A stretch of 64,000 nucleotides of DNA from an uncultured Roseobacter sp. (GCF_947488185.1 NZ_CANKYM010000002.1:868001-932000), one strand, 5' to 3'; positions 8,350 to 18,515 are shown, counted from the first letter of the stretch. A program made the numbers and translations. Notes: generated from the sequence alone by a model not told the origin.

Positions 8350-9078
8350 TTGGATGAAAATCATCATGTTATCTTGGTCACGTCTCAGGGCCGACGGCAC
8401 AACGATCGTTGTGCCACGGCCAGAAAACGTTCGAAGACAACACCTCCTTCATGGTTCAAGCGGCGCTGCAGAGGACCCGGTGCGCTCTACAATATCGGCA
8501 ACCTTCTGGCATTGCTGTCAGGAGTTATCGTGCAAATTGGTGGAGTTTGGGGCCAATCCAACGTGAGTGTCGCGATCCGCGAAAATTTGATTGGGAGCCC
8601 CGCTTCGGTTTGGCTGACGGGATCCATGCTGATCTTTCTGATCTCAGGGGAATTATATCATCGCTCCTGGCAGAGGCGTGGTGGACCCGATCCGCGCCTG
8701 ATCCAGTTGGGTGACCTGGTTTCAGGCATTGCGGCGGTTGCGCTGACCGTGGCTTTGGTCTGGTTGGGCGATGCGGCGATTGCGCTTTTTGCCGGACTAC
8801 TTTTGGCAGGTGGTAAGCTTGGTTCCGCCGTTCTGCCGACATTCGACCTGCCGCGGCAAGGCTTGGCTGAGCGCGTTTTCCGAAGCACAGTTTTAGCCAG
8901 CCGAGTGCCGTCAATCATTGCGCTTGCGGTGACGATCGTGCGGGGTGGAGATGCACCGCAAGAGGTGATCCTGTCGGCGATCATAATCCTTTGTTTTTTC
9001 TTATGGCTTTGGGCGGACCTGCTGTTGCTGTGGAACGGGCGGGTTGTTCTGATGGATAGAAACAATTCCGAGCGTTAG
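8350..9078 (+). CDS. Hypothetical integral membrane protein
   Basis: A 242-residue frame. From about residue 45 it has five or six hydrophobic segments (for example LYNIGNLLALLSGVIVQIGG, SVWLTGSMLIFLISG, VSGIAAVALTVALVW, VILSAIIILCFFLWLWADLL), so it is an inner-membrane protein. The only start I can find is TTG 8350, giving a basic N-terminus of about 40 residues that may not be native; the conserved part begins near GPGALYNIG (about 8475). The ATG at 8450 is out of frame. No family or partner is recognised. It ends 25 bases before the convergent regulator. Confidence 0.6.
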   Translation: MDENHHVILVTSQGRRHNDRCATARKRSKTTPPSWFKRRCRGPGALYNIGNLLALLSGVIVQIGGVWGQSNVSVAIRENLIGSPASVWLTGSMLIFLISGELYHRSWQRRGGPDPRLIQLGDLVSGIAAVALTVALVWLGDAAIALFAGLLLAGGKLGSAVLPTFDLPRQGLAERVFRSTVLASRVPSIIALAVTIVRGGDAPQEVILSAIIILCFFLWLWADLLLLWNGRVVLMDRNNSER

Positions 9079-9103
9079 TCGAAAAGAGGCGGAACGTCGT
9101 CGT

Positions 9104-10609
9104 TCAGTCCAGTGCCAGCCGAGCGACCGCATCGCGGTAGGTATCGAGAGTCGTCTCGGCCACTATGCCAAATGTCTCTGGGTAGCGCGCAAAGCTAAAG
9201 TGGGGGTATTTCGACATAAGAATTTCGTGCGTCCGCCGGGCTTCGGCGGCTTTGTTTTGCAGGCTTTGCGCAAGGCAACCAATGACATAGGTGGATTCGT
9301 AGTCCGGGCCGGTCTCTGCAACCGCCTCTGCCTCTTGGTAGCGGCCTGAGAAGAGCAGGTTCCGGCCCTTTGCAAACGCATAGTAGGCTGGGGGCATAGG
9401 ACACAGTGCGAAGGCTGTCTCCAGCAGGTGATCGGCCAGATCGTATTCGCCAGCGACCAGGGTCAGGGCAGAGGCCGTCTCAAGGGCCGCTTGGGACTCA
9501 TTCTGCGCGAAGTCTGCGGCACGAATGACGGCATTGCGTGCTTCCGCAACGCGGCCCGTGCTCGCAAACGACCGTGCACAGATCGATAGAATGAGCGGAT
9601 CCCTTGTATCAATCGTCATCGCACGTTCCGCCGAGGCCTGCGTTTCCGCGATCCACTCATCGCGGGTTCGCTCTGAAGATACGGCTTCCCCTCGCTCACA
9701 GAAGAAAGCTCTGACAAGATGCCCCCGCGCAAACTCGGGATCGATTTCGATTGCCCGCTCCGCATGGGCCAACCCCTTGCGCATGGACGCTTGATCGTAA
9801 CGCTCCTCCAACTGGCAGGCCATTACGTAATTTTCGTAAGCCGTGAGTGCTGACATCGGACGCCGCACAGCATAACGCTGCTCGGACCGGATGATCGCAC
9901 CAGACATGCCGCCCAATTGATTGGCAACAGAAAGCGCTATCTCGCCTGAAAGTTGAGGCATGGAGCCTATGGGCCGTTCAATCGTGTCGGCCCAGGCATG
10001 CAGCCCATCGCGCCCGTCAATAAGTTGGAATTGCGCTTTCAACCCATCCGGCCAGGCGGATAGGCTGCTTTCGAGAACATAGTCACAATCCAGTTGTTCG
10101 ACCACGTCAAGAATGGATTTCGACGTATCCGCGCCGAACGACGAAACCCGTGCCACAACAGCAAGATCACTGAACCGCGCCAGATCCGTGATCAGCTCGT
10201 CCGCCATGCCATCAGCAAACCGCTGCCAGCGTTCGCCACCTTCCAGACACAAGGGGCGCAGCACGGCGATGCGCGCGCGACGCATGGCGTTTGGCAGGTC
10301 TGGCTTGCGGCGCTGAACCTCTACGCCACCCAGCAACCTAAAACCCTTGCCTCTGACAGTTTCGATATAGCGGGGGTTTGAGGCGCTATCCCCAAGCGCC
10401 TGCCGCAAATCGAAGATGTATTCGCGAACGATGTCGGGCGTCACATGCACATCCCGCCAGATCGCCTTGAGGATCTCATCCCGGGACACGACCCGGCCCT
10501 CGTTCTCAAGAAGATACTTTAAAACAGAAGATGCCTTGCCGGTGACGGTTGCAATTTCATTGCCGGTTTCAAGACGGTTTTCTGACGGAGTGAAAGCCCA
10601 TTTCTTCAT
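9104..10609 (-). CDS. Winged-helix transcriptional regulator with TolB-like and TPR domains
   Basis: A 501-residue protein. Residues 1-100 are an OmpR/PhoB-type winged helix (SVLKYLLENEGRVVSRDEIL, then VREYIFDLRQALGD and the ending YIETVRGKGFRLL). Residues 112-240 match the domain often found between such DNA-binding modules and TPRs (RIAVLRPL, FADGMADELITDLARFSDL, DYVLESSL). The C-terminal half consists of TPR-like helices (for example AERAIEIDPEFARGHLVRAF). No membrane segment is evident, unlike CadC. There is no receiver domain, so input probably comes through the TPR part. Targets are unknown; its neighbour downstream of the promoter side is the broken haloperoxidase gene. Confidence 0.82.
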   Translation of the reverse strand: MKKWAFTPSENRLETGNEIATVTGKASSVLKYLLENEGRVVSRDEILKAIWRDVHVTPDIVREYIFDLRQALGDSASNPRYIETVRGKGFRLLGGVEVQRRKPDLPNAMRRARIAVLRPLCLEGGERWQRFADGMADELITDLARFSDLAVVARVSSFGADTSKSILDVVEQLDCDYVLESSLSAWPDGLKAQFQLIDGRDGLHAWADTIERPIGSMPQLSGEIALSVANQLGGMSGAIIRSEQRYAVRRPMSALTAYENYVMACQLEERYDQASMRKGLAHAERAIEIDPEFARGHLVRAFFCERGEAVSSERTRDEWIAETQASAERAMTIDTRDPLILSICARSFASTGRVAEARNAVIRAADFAQNESQAALETASALTLVAGEYDLADHLLETAFALCPMPPAYYAFAKGRNLLFSGRYQEAEAVAETGPDYESTYVIGCLAQSLQNKAAEARRTHEILMSKYPHFSFARYPETFGIVAETTLDTYRDAVARLALD

Positions 10610-11004
10610 ATAGTTACCCCAAGGCAGGCACTGCTGCTGAGAGAATCAACGATAAGTCAACGCGCCGATTAAAGCACCAGACGATATACTCCAAAACAGG
10701 CTTCGGCGAATCCCCGCACGCAGTGGCGTTGCATGAGAGAGAAGGAGAATGTTCGGTGACAAAGGTACAAATGTCCCGGCAGGTAGCTGAACGTATTCCA
10801 GTTTTCCTGCGGCACCCTAGCCAGAACCCGTGCAACAGGTTGCCAGCAAAACCGCAGGTTCCTACCTGTCTTTCAAAGCAGGGCACGCATGGTACGGCAT
10901 CAGTAGGGAACGCCCGCAACTTCGGTTGTTCTTATGCAGGCGTACAGGTTTTTTGATGTACGTCGAATTATTTTTGAAAACTGATTTTTTTTGGAGATTT
11001 TACG
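10610..11004. other. Intergenic region upstream of the regulator and the broken haloperoxidase gene
   Basis: About 395 bases without a supported gene. It would hold the promoters of the minus-strand regulator and the plus-strand haloperoxidase. The last 60 bases are AT-rich with a T-tract (10985-10992). No operator or terminator is convincing. Confidence 0.3.
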
Positions 11005-13337
11005 ATATTGAGCCACGAACAGTCTATTGTCGCCTAATGGAATGGAGTGACGCTCGAAGCTATTCGCGAAGGCAGTGCGAAACCCACCGAAACGACATAT
11101 CAGCTGCATCTTGCGAGTTCGACAATTTACGATGCATGGGCCGCTTTGGTGGATGAGGCGTACGGGCATTACTCGGAGATCGAGACCGCATTGGCCAACA
11201 CCGATGCCAACAAGACTGAGGCCGTGAGTTTTGCCGCTCACACGGCGCTGGTTAAACTCTTCCCCGGGCAGGCTGAGCTTTTCGACGCATTTCTCACGTC
11301 ACAGGGGTATGATCCTGCAAATCTGTCAGCGGATCCGGACACAGCTGCGGGACTGGGCAGGCTCGCCACGCAGAACGTTTTTGCGGCCCGAGAGAATGAC
11401 GGATCGAACGCAGAAAACGATTTTGCCGACACAAGCGGTTACACGCCGGTCAACACTGCAGAGCCCGGCTCGGCGGGTGCGCCGGGTGGAGCCGATTTCG
11501 ACCCCAACCTGTGGCAGCCACTACGCGTTCCGACGGGAACAGTGACCGATGCGAACGGCGTTCCAGTCATCGATAACAACGATCCAGCAAGCTATGCGGA
11601 TCAAGTTGCATTGACACCGCACTGGGGGTCGGTAGACAGTTTTGCGCTTGCCTCGAACGACCAGTTTCGTCCTGAAGCGCCACCCCAACTGGGCGAATTT
11701 TCCACCTATGTGGACGAGACCGGCAAAGTCACCACAAATGATCAGGCCTACCGAGATCAGATCGCGGAGGTCGTTCAGTCTTCAACCGAACTGACGAACG
11801 AACAAATGGTCGTGGCCGAGCTTTGGGCTGACGGTCCGCGCACAGAATCGCCTCCTGGGCACTGGAACCAGATCGCGCAGGATATCGCGGTGCGCGAAGG
11901 CCATGGCATTGACGACGACGCAAAGATGTTCTTCGCGTTGAATGCTGCTGTTTTCGACGCTGGCATTGCGACTTGGGAGACCAAGTGCGTTTATGACTAC
12001 GTCCGTCCGCAATCCGCGACCTTTTCTATGACCAGACCACTGAAGCATGGGGCGGCGTCAACCAGAGAACCCAAAAAATCCTTGGACAGGAATGGCAGCC
12101 TTATCAGAACGTGACTTTCGTCACGCCGCCGTTCCCTTAATATGTCTCAGGCCACTCGACATTCTCCATGGCGGCAGCAAAGACGATTGCCAGTTTCGTT
12201 GGCTCGGACACCTATTATGACGGCACTTCTCTGAGCAACTACGATCTGGATGGTGTAGATGGGATTGATCTGCTGGGCCGCTATGAAACGAGTGAACTGG
12301 CCTTTGAAACGTTTGCGGCGGACCCCCCCCGTCGTGCTGCAGTGGGAGACGCTCACCGAAGCGGCAGAGGAGGTGGGCATTTCCCGTCTTTACGGTGGCA
12401 TCCACATTAAGGACGGAAACCTGAACGGGCTGCAGGTCTGCAGAGAGGTCGCTGCAAATGCCGAGATACGCTGGGACGCCCTTTTTTCCCGTGGCGGTGA
12501 TGATGAAATCAAAACGAGGGCCGAAGGCGGGCTCACCATAGCGGGTGCTGGTGATGATAGCGTGCAGGGCGGTCGCGGCAACGACCTTCTGCTGGGCGAA
12601 GACGGCGATGATGAGCTGCGGGGAGGCCGGGATGAGGACACGCTGGAAGGCGGAGAGGGCGACGATCTGATGTTCGGGGGCCGCGACAACGATGGGCTTC
12701 TGGCCGGCGCTGGTGACGATACGGCAAACGGCGGACGAGGCAACGACCTGATCGAAGGGGGTTCGGGTGACGACGATCTGTCGGGGGGGCGTGATGACGA
12801 TAGGCTCCTCGGTGGTACCGGGGATGACACGATCAAAGTCGGTCGTGGTGACGATATGCTGGAGGGCAATCGCGGGTTTGATTTTCTTTTTTTGGCGGTC
12901 TGGGCGATGATAATCTGAGCGGTGGTGGCGGAGATTATCTACTGAGCGGCGGTGGGGATGATGATCTGATGAACGGCGGCCGAGGCGATGACACGTTGCT
13001 TGGCGAAGATGGCGATGACACTCTCAAGGGCGGCCGTGGCAATGATGTACTGTCAGGTAGTGACGGTTTTGATGAGATGCATGGTGGCTTAGGGTAAGAT
13101 TCGTTTGTCTTTGTGTTCGGCGAAACCGGTATTGATTTTATTACGGATTTCGACCCTCAACAGGACCAGTTTCATTTGGTCGGCTTCTCTGCCAAAGCCG
13201 AGCTGGCATTTGTTCAATTGGCACAAGTGACGGTTTTGTCGGTTGACAACGATAAAATCCCTTTACTCAATAATGTTGACCAGAACGATATAGTCATTGG
13301 AGAGAACATTCTGTTTTGCGATGAGTTGCTGATCTGA
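11005..13337 (+). pseudogene. Vanadium-dependent haloperoxidase-like protein with C-terminal RTX repeats, multiply broken
   Basis: Assembled across frames this encodes a protein of about 770 residues: a haloperoxidase/PAP2-like helical domain, then glycine-rich RTX nonapeptide repeats (12540-13090), then a typical repeat-flanking end (GETGIDFITDFDPQQDQFHL). Conserved pieces include LEAIREGSAKPTETTYQLHL, ESPPGHWNQIAQDIAVREGH, YDYVRPQSA and the vanadate/phosphate-binding SGHSTFS. Lesions are TAA at 11035-11037, a frameshift at about 12010-12027, TAA at 12138-12140 (between FP and YVSGHS), a frameshift at a C8 run (12323-12330), a frameshift at a T7 run (12887-12893), and TAA at 13095-13097. Six lesions, three of them stop codons, argue for a true pseudogene. 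The intact form would be a type I secreted, calcium-binding enzyme. Confidence 0.88.
12540..13090 (+). repeat. RTX calcium-binding nonapeptide repeat tract
   Basis: At DNA level this is a run of 27-base units coding for GGxGxDxLx-type nonapeptides (for example [19 protein letters not shown]). It belongs to the broken haloperoxidase gene. The antisense strand shows long Ser/Arg/Pro-rich open frames, which are artefacts of the repeat. Confidence 0.85.
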
Positions 13338-13883
13338 ACTGTTTCGATCTTGTGCTCTGGATAGCCGTTGGGACAGCTTGGTGGAAGCCATTATGCCGCT
13401 TCACTATATCTGACCAATTGTGCAGAATATCTGACCAATGGTGCAGAGCAGAGTTTATTTCTAGCTGTAGCGGATTTCCGAAGGCTGCACATTTTAAAGG
13501 ACGGCGAGATCGGTCAAAGCATGCTCAAATGGGCTGCCATTCCACTGAGTATGAACTCCGGATTGTGAAAGCTGGGTATCGAGGTCTACGTGCTGCTCTT
13601 TAGGCGATTGCGTTCCGTCTAAACTCATACTTGCACCGAATTTGTGATGAAAACGTGCTTTCCTCTGGTTCCAGAGTTTTGGAGCAATGCATGTGCAAAT
13701 CTGAAGGTGTCTCTAAGAGGAAGCTGTGAACGAGCCCAACATGGAAAGCCATCACCCAGGGTCACAGAATTACTCGAAGCTTTTAACAGACAAATCTCTT
13801 CGATCGCACGGGATCAAAGCGGTGTTCAGGTTTTGCAGCGGTTTCGAGCTATCGCAAGCAGTGGCGTTTCACCGGAAAAAACA
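13338..13883. other. Gene-free region between two convergent genes
   Basis: About 545 bases between the RTX pseudogene and the Vps62-like gene. Apart from the tandem repeat listed separately, I see no supported gene; short frames here have no coding character. It may contain worn insertion-sequence material. Confidence 0.3.
13406..13447 (+). repeat. Tandem 21-base direct repeat
   Basis: ATATCTGACCAATTGTGCAG plus A (13406-13426) is followed immediately by a copy differing at one base (T to G in the AATTG/AATGG position; 13427-13447). Such short terminal repeats occur at the ends of some insertion sequences, but no transposase is next to it, so the origin is open. Confidence 0.7.
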
Positions 13884-15581
13884 TCAAGCCAAGATCTGGT
13901 TGAGCCCGCTAAGCATCGCCCACTGAAAGTCCGGGAAACGCTCACCACTGCGCGCGTCAAAGGGGTCATTGACACACTCGACGCCCCATCGTCCAGCGTA
14001 ACCAAGCGAAGCTGCTTCCACGACGTCTGGCCGGTGCGGCCACCACGCCTGATTGGCCTGCACCACATCAGATCGCTCTACGGCAGGTAGATCGGACGCG
14101 TCAATCCCCTGGCGCCAGAAACGGACACCTTCGGCCGGCTCCGGTGCGTCTCTGGTCTTGATGACAACAGTACCCTGCGCGTCAGGTGCCACTGGGACCA
14201 CGTCCACTGTTTCGCTTCCCGGCTGAGCATCGCTGGTTCCGGTGCCGGAGGAATCAAAACCCTCCGCACCGGACTCCTGAATGCTAGAAAAGAGTGCCGA
14301 AAACGGATCCATGGTCGCAAACTTTAACAACGACGTCAAAACCGCCCAATCCCTGCGATCGTCGAAGTTCTGTTCTGGAACATCCTCGGGTGACACTGTT
14401 GGAATGGGGAAGCCTCTTTCGTTCACGTTCAAGGGCCAGATACCGTTCTCCCCGGACGAAGCATAGAAGTTATGAGTGCCCGCTGCGACATAAACAGTCG
14501 GCCGCCGTCCCACACTCTCAAATTGCTTTGTGGCAATGATTTGCTGTTGGCTGCGCGAAGTCAGCCCGTGACCGAGATCGATTTCGTCGCGCAATGATCG
14601 CAAACGCCTGCCAAAGCCCACGACGACCGGCTGGGGAAGGTCGCTTTCCTCCGGAAGGATTCGAGCACCATCCGCAGTCTGGGCAAGAGTTGGCACTGCG
14701 ACGCAGACACACTGCATGTCCCCAGCATAAGATTTGGTCATTTGACCATAAACAGGGCCTTCTGTTTGACTGATATCGATGGATCCTCCCGGCGGAACCT
14801 CGACCGGATCCTGCTGCGGCAAAACGTCTTTGAGGAATTCAAGGTAGTCTTCGATGATTTCATCGATTGTCGTGACACCATCATCCATCCGGGTGGTCGC
14901 CAAAGTAGCCGCAGCCTCTGCTGAGCTGAGTAGTTCTTCGTGCGTTGGAAACAAGTAATAGTAGAAAATGAGAACGGGGTTGAAACCGAGGTCGCTTAGA
15001 TTGTTGCTGAAAAAAATCTCACCGTCGACACCCAGAAAGGCTTCCTTGAATTCAAGGACTTCGGCAGAGTACCGATGGAGCGCCGGGCCTACATCCGGCA
15101 CAATGGCATCTGAGTTATTCGCGGTTGTCCCGAAGCGTGCCCGCAGAGCCGGGAAATTGGCGGATATGACAGGCGTATTTTGTGATATCACACCTTCATC
15201 CAGCACCCCTGGCAGCTGCGGCGTGCCATCCGGATCCCAGGCGCCTGTCGACAGGAAGAAGAACTTGCTCGGGATCAGAGCATTATTGTCACCAATTCCT
15301 ATTCTGAAGTTATCGGTGAACGTACCGGGGTCGAAATCGAATTCTCCCGCTGCAACATCGACGGTACGTGGAAAGGTGGCTGCGGTTTTTGGCAAACCCC
15401 ATTTCAAGCGCCTGTCGTCTGTGCTGAACTGTGAGGGCAGGGCGATAGATGACCACAATCCAGATTCGCTCAGAAAAGTCTCGAACGAAAGCGGTGGCAT
15501 GGCAGCATCTCTCTCGAACATAACGAGCCGCGGTTCGTAAGCCAGCATAAGCTGGGTTCTTTGATCAAGGGTCAGTGTCAT
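13884..15581 (-). CDS. Vps62-like / DUF946-type protein of unknown function
   Basis: A 565-residue protein with no clear signal peptide (MTLTLDQRTQLMLAYEPRLV). The middle part contains RRPTVYVAAGTHNFYA followed by a Pro/Trp segment, which resembles the VYVA-x-GSH-x-Y motif of the eukaryotic Vps62/DUF946 family; the end (AGRWGVECVNDPFDARSGER, then FP) also fits that family. The N-terminal half has EPRLVMFERDAAMPP and an acidic stretch. It overlaps the upstream LamG-like gene by four bases (ATGA), so the two are translationally coupled. The lesion-free frame contrasts with its decayed surroundings. The role is unknown; the family link rests on a motif and could be wrong. Confidence 0.7.
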   Translation of the reverse strand: MTLTLDQRTQLMLAYEPRLVMFERDAAMPPLSFETFLSESGLWSSIALPSQFSTDDRRLKWGLPKTAATFPRTVDVAAGEFDFDPGTFTDNFRIGIGDNNALIPSKFFFLSTGAWDPDGTPQLPGVLDEGVISQNTPVISANFPALRARFGTTANNSDAIVPDVGPALHRYSAEVLEFKEAFLGVDGEIFFSNNLSDLGFNPVLIFYYYLFPTHEELLSSAEAAATLATTRMDDGVTTIDEIIEDYLEFLKDVLPQQDPVEVPPGGSIDISQTEGPVYGQMTKSYAGDMQCVCVAVPTLAQTADGARILPEESDLPQPVVVGFGRRLRSLRDEIDLGHGLTSRSQQQIIATKQFESVGRRPTVYVAAGTHNFYASSGENGIWPLNVNERGFPIPTVSPEDVPEQNFDDRRDWAVLTSLLKFATMDPFSALFSSIQESGAEGFDSSGTGTSDAQPGSETVDVVPVAPDAQGTVVIKTRDAPEPAEGVRFWRQGIDASDLPAVERSDVVQANQAWWPHRPDVVEAASLGYAGRWGVECVNDPFDARSGERFPDFQWAMLSGLNQILA

Positions 15582-16900
15582 CTCTTTTCTCCTCGATTAT
15601 CCTCGTAGGGTGCATAATCCGGAGCGCTGGCATGTGCGCCGGGACGGCAGGGGTAGGATTGAACGGCGGTTAAGTAGGATTGGCGCGCGAGTCGCGAGAA
15701 ACGTGAGAGCGCCCCCTCAATCTGACTGAATTCAGCTACGTCAGAACAAATTCCAATTTCTCTGAACGGGGCGAGGCACCGTAATACAGTGCATTGATAT
15801 TCAAAGAACTCCTCGGCAAACTCTGACAACATCCACTCGTTCCATTCATCCAAGAGCAGTGCCATCTGCTCAGAGCCACTGTCCCCCGCACACCAGATTT
15901 CTGTATACTTTCTAAAAACTCCGTCCGCCTTGAGCCTCGCATCTTTACTGCTGTTGCGGACTGTGGTCACAAAAGCCTGTTCTGCTTGGCGAATGCAGCG
16001 CAGGATGTTCAACAAGGTTTCCCGCGTTTCGGGGTCGCGCAGCCGCTGCTGGAGCTTTGCGTAGAGCAACTGGAGATATAGTTTTTCCTTTGCATCTGTT
16101 ACTCCGCAGATGAAGTTGTTGAATCGCAGCTGATGATCATACTTCCAGATCGAGATAGACCGGATGCGACCAGCGAGAGTGTAGGCGTTTGAATTCGGCC
16201 ACGACCCTATTGTAACCCCAGGTCCCTGAACCGACCGAACGAGTGCCTCTCGATCAGGCCGACGGCCAACTGTCTCGCCATTCATAAGCAGGCTGAAACC
16301 ATCCGCGCCGCGAATAAAGCTGACCTTCACCCACTCTCCGGTCGGCACAAGCCGCCGCACGCCGTCAGGTGCATTTTCCGCGTCACTGTTGACACCAATC
16401 CAACCAAATTTTTTGCCGGGAGGAATAGTTTGGCCGCCACCGATATCCGGATCTTCCGGATCAGTGCCCGGTAGGTTCGCCGTAAAAGTGGTCGAGCCCT
16501 GCACGTCCGCACCCGGAGCTACTGGTGTGCTCGGTAGCGGTGCAATAGTGTCTTTGAAACTCGTGTCATCTACAAGACTATATATCGTCGCCGATAGTAC
16601 ACCGCTTGACCGTACATATAGAGCGAAGGACAAAAAGCCCTCAACGACATTATGCCGCTTCCCATGTGTGTCAATCCAGATTTCACAATCAATTCTGAGA
16701 AACGTCAGGTCCCGCCAGAGGTTGGAGAAAGGAATGGAAATTTGAGCATTGACACCGTTGAATTGGTAAAAGCCTGCATCTTCAAAGGACCCCACAGGCC
16801 AGTGAACAGCATTTGTAACGCTGACGCCTTCGTTTTGCCCGGATAAATCTTCTGGTGGTAATGCAGTGGCGTAATCATTATGGTAAATTAAAGTAAACAT
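15578..16900 (-). CDS. LamG/concanavalin-like domain protein with helical C-terminal domain
   Basis: A 440-residue protein in two parts. Residues 1-260 form a beta-rich domain of LamG type: HWPVGSFEDAGFYQFNGVNA at the start of the fold, the typical strand GEWVKVSFIRGADGFSLLMN, and the end LAGRIRSISIWKYDHQLR. Residues 270-440 are predicted helical with several Cys and acidic residues (LYLQLLYAKLQQRLRDPETR, EWNEWMLSEFAEEFFEYQC). No signal peptide is apparent. An AGGAG site lies 8 bases before ATG 16900. It is the first gene of a two-gene operon with the Vps62-like protein. LamG folds usually bind sugars or proteins, so this may be a recognition subunit; that is inference. Confidence 0.7.
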   Translation of the reverse strand: MFTLIYHNDYATALPPEDLSGQNEGVSVTNAVHWPVGSFEDAGFYQFNGVNAQISIPFSNLWRDLTFLRIDCEIWIDTHGKRHNVVEGFLSFALYVRSSGVLSATIYSLVDDTSFKDTIAPLPSTPVAPGADVQGSTTFTANLPGTDPEDPDIGGGQTIPPGKKFGWIGVNSDAENAPDGVRRLVPTGEWVKVSFIRGADGFSLLMNGETVGRRPDREALVRSVQGPGVTIGSWPNSNAYTLAGRIRSISIWKYDHQLRFNNFICGVTDAKEKLYLQLLYAKLQQRLRDPETRETLLNILRCIRQAEQAFVTTVRNSSKDARLKADGVFRKYTEIWCAGDSGSEQMALLLDEWNEWMLSEFAEEFFEYQCTVLRCLAPFREIGICSDVAEFSQIEGALSRFSRLARQSYLTAVQSYPCRPGAHASAPDYAPYEDNRGEKR

Positions 16901-17715
16901 ACAAATCTCCTGTTGATTTGAGTGCAGGACCGATTGCCCTCATAAATCTGGTTTTCTGGACAAACGTGGCCCTTCGGCTTACCGGTGTTCTGAGGCGCGC
17001 GCATTGATCAAAGGAATGACCCTGAATCTTGAGATCACGGCGCACAGCCCCCGGTCAAATTGCCTTAAATACTCAGAACTGCACTGCCCACGAACCGTGT
17101 CGACCTCTAGGTTAGAAGCGCTGCAGTCGGCAGAGAATCGGCCGCTAAGAGAAAAATGCTCACCAACTAAAGTATTACCGTGTTTCACCTAAGAATGTTC
17201 TCCGTTTTTCTGTTCTACACTCTGACTTTTGGCGAGTTTGCTTTTATGCTTCTGTAGCAATAGTTGTCGGACACCCGCCCGTTTTCGGCCTTCTATTGTA
17301 ACCGTGATCTAACCGCGCCGTGCGTTGTTTTATTGTTGATTCCGCCGAACTGGTTTTCCGGTGCGAGGTTTTCAGTTGCAGATTTGACTGGAAGTTTCCG
17401 CCACAATCCTTTTGGGACCTAGATCAGGATTTCACGAATCTGTTTCCGTCGGTTCGCAAGGGGGTCATCAGAGATGCAACGATGGCCCGACTGATGGAGC
17501 GCAGAAGCGATGAAAAAGGGGGCGAGAAGTGCTAGAAGCTGTGAAAATCGCGCTATTTGCCCCTGATCGCCGTAGATATCTAGGTTCAATCCGAAACCAA
17601 AAATCAGGCCTACAATTACCGCCGAAAAAGCCATCGGTAGCAAGATATGAAATTGCCAGTAGTAGCCGTGCTCAATCCTAAGGTAGTTAAAATTCCGAAG
17701 GAATAATAAATCGCA
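16901..17715. other. Long gene-free region upstream of the LamG-like operon
   Basis: About 815 bases without a supported gene. It contains the promoter side of the operon starting at 16900. Small frames at 17004-17192 and 17320-17535 have no recognisable content or ribosome site. No repeat, RNA gene or terminator is convincing. Confidence 0.35.
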
Positions 17716-18280
17716 TCACACAGGCAACGCTTCTCTCATCTTTTCTACTACGTCAGCCCGGATGGTGGGCTCACAAACATTTAGAGGTTGCTCAAATCCG
17801 CTGCGAAGGTGCTGCAATATGAAAAAATTGCCGGCAATATCTTCAAGGTTAAGATCAAGAGGAGACGTTTTGATCCGGCCGCTTAAATCTTCAACTACGA
17901 CTTTTGCGTTTTCGAGACCATGGCCCTGAAACTCTTGAATCCGTGCCCGTATGAAATCTATGGCTACATTGCCTTGGGGTTTACCAGTAATTTTCATGTT
18001 TACTTCGTGAGCAATCGTGACGGCATGGGCATCGTCGCCAAAATCTTCTTCTTGCACTTTGTTCGTCACCAGCTTTATCCCCGTGTAAGCTGCCACCAGA
18101 ATTCAGAACGCTTTGAAGTGTTTGGGATTGGTGGCCACGGATTTCGATCCTCGGACTAAACCTGCGCAACTTTTCAATCACTGGATGGTGCCGATCCTCT
18201 GTGAAATGATTGCCCAACAATTTATTCATCAATGCTCCAATCACTGATTTGGACAGTTCATCTACGTTTTCAATGAGCAT
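17716..18280 (-). pseudogene. Hypothetical protein split by a frameshift
   Basis: Two overlapping frames look like halves of one protein of about 180 residues. The first (start ATG 18280) reads MLIENVDELSKSVIGALMNK, then FTEDRHHPVIEKLRRFSP, and loses coding sense near 18100. The second continues from there (GTG 18096, AAYTGIKLVTNKVQEEDFGD) to the stop at 17716, with VVVEDLSGRIKTSPLDLN further on. The junction lies at about 18095-18115. Translational coupling at GTG 18096 is an alternative reading, but the N-terminal frame becoming nonsensical exactly there favours a frameshift. Family not recognised. Confidence 0.45.
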
Positions 18281-18515
18281 ATGGGGCCGGCAGGTGCTAA
18301 AATCTGGGAAAGGCGTACGAGGCCGGTCTGGGGAAATACTGTATTATCCATTCCGATCATCCCTTGTGTGAGGTGATGTGATCAGGTTCTGGATCAAAGT
18401 TTGAAGTCAGGGGGGAAACAGGTTTCACCGCTCGGAAACAGTTATAAACTTATGATTTTAAATGAATTAATCTCTCTATTTCCTAAGGAAATAACCCTAC
18501 TCCGGCTTCCAGTCC

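Noticed and set aside
12390-12869. Minus-strand frame rich in Ser, Pro and Arg
   Set aside because: Antisense reading of the RTX repeat DNA; low complexity only.
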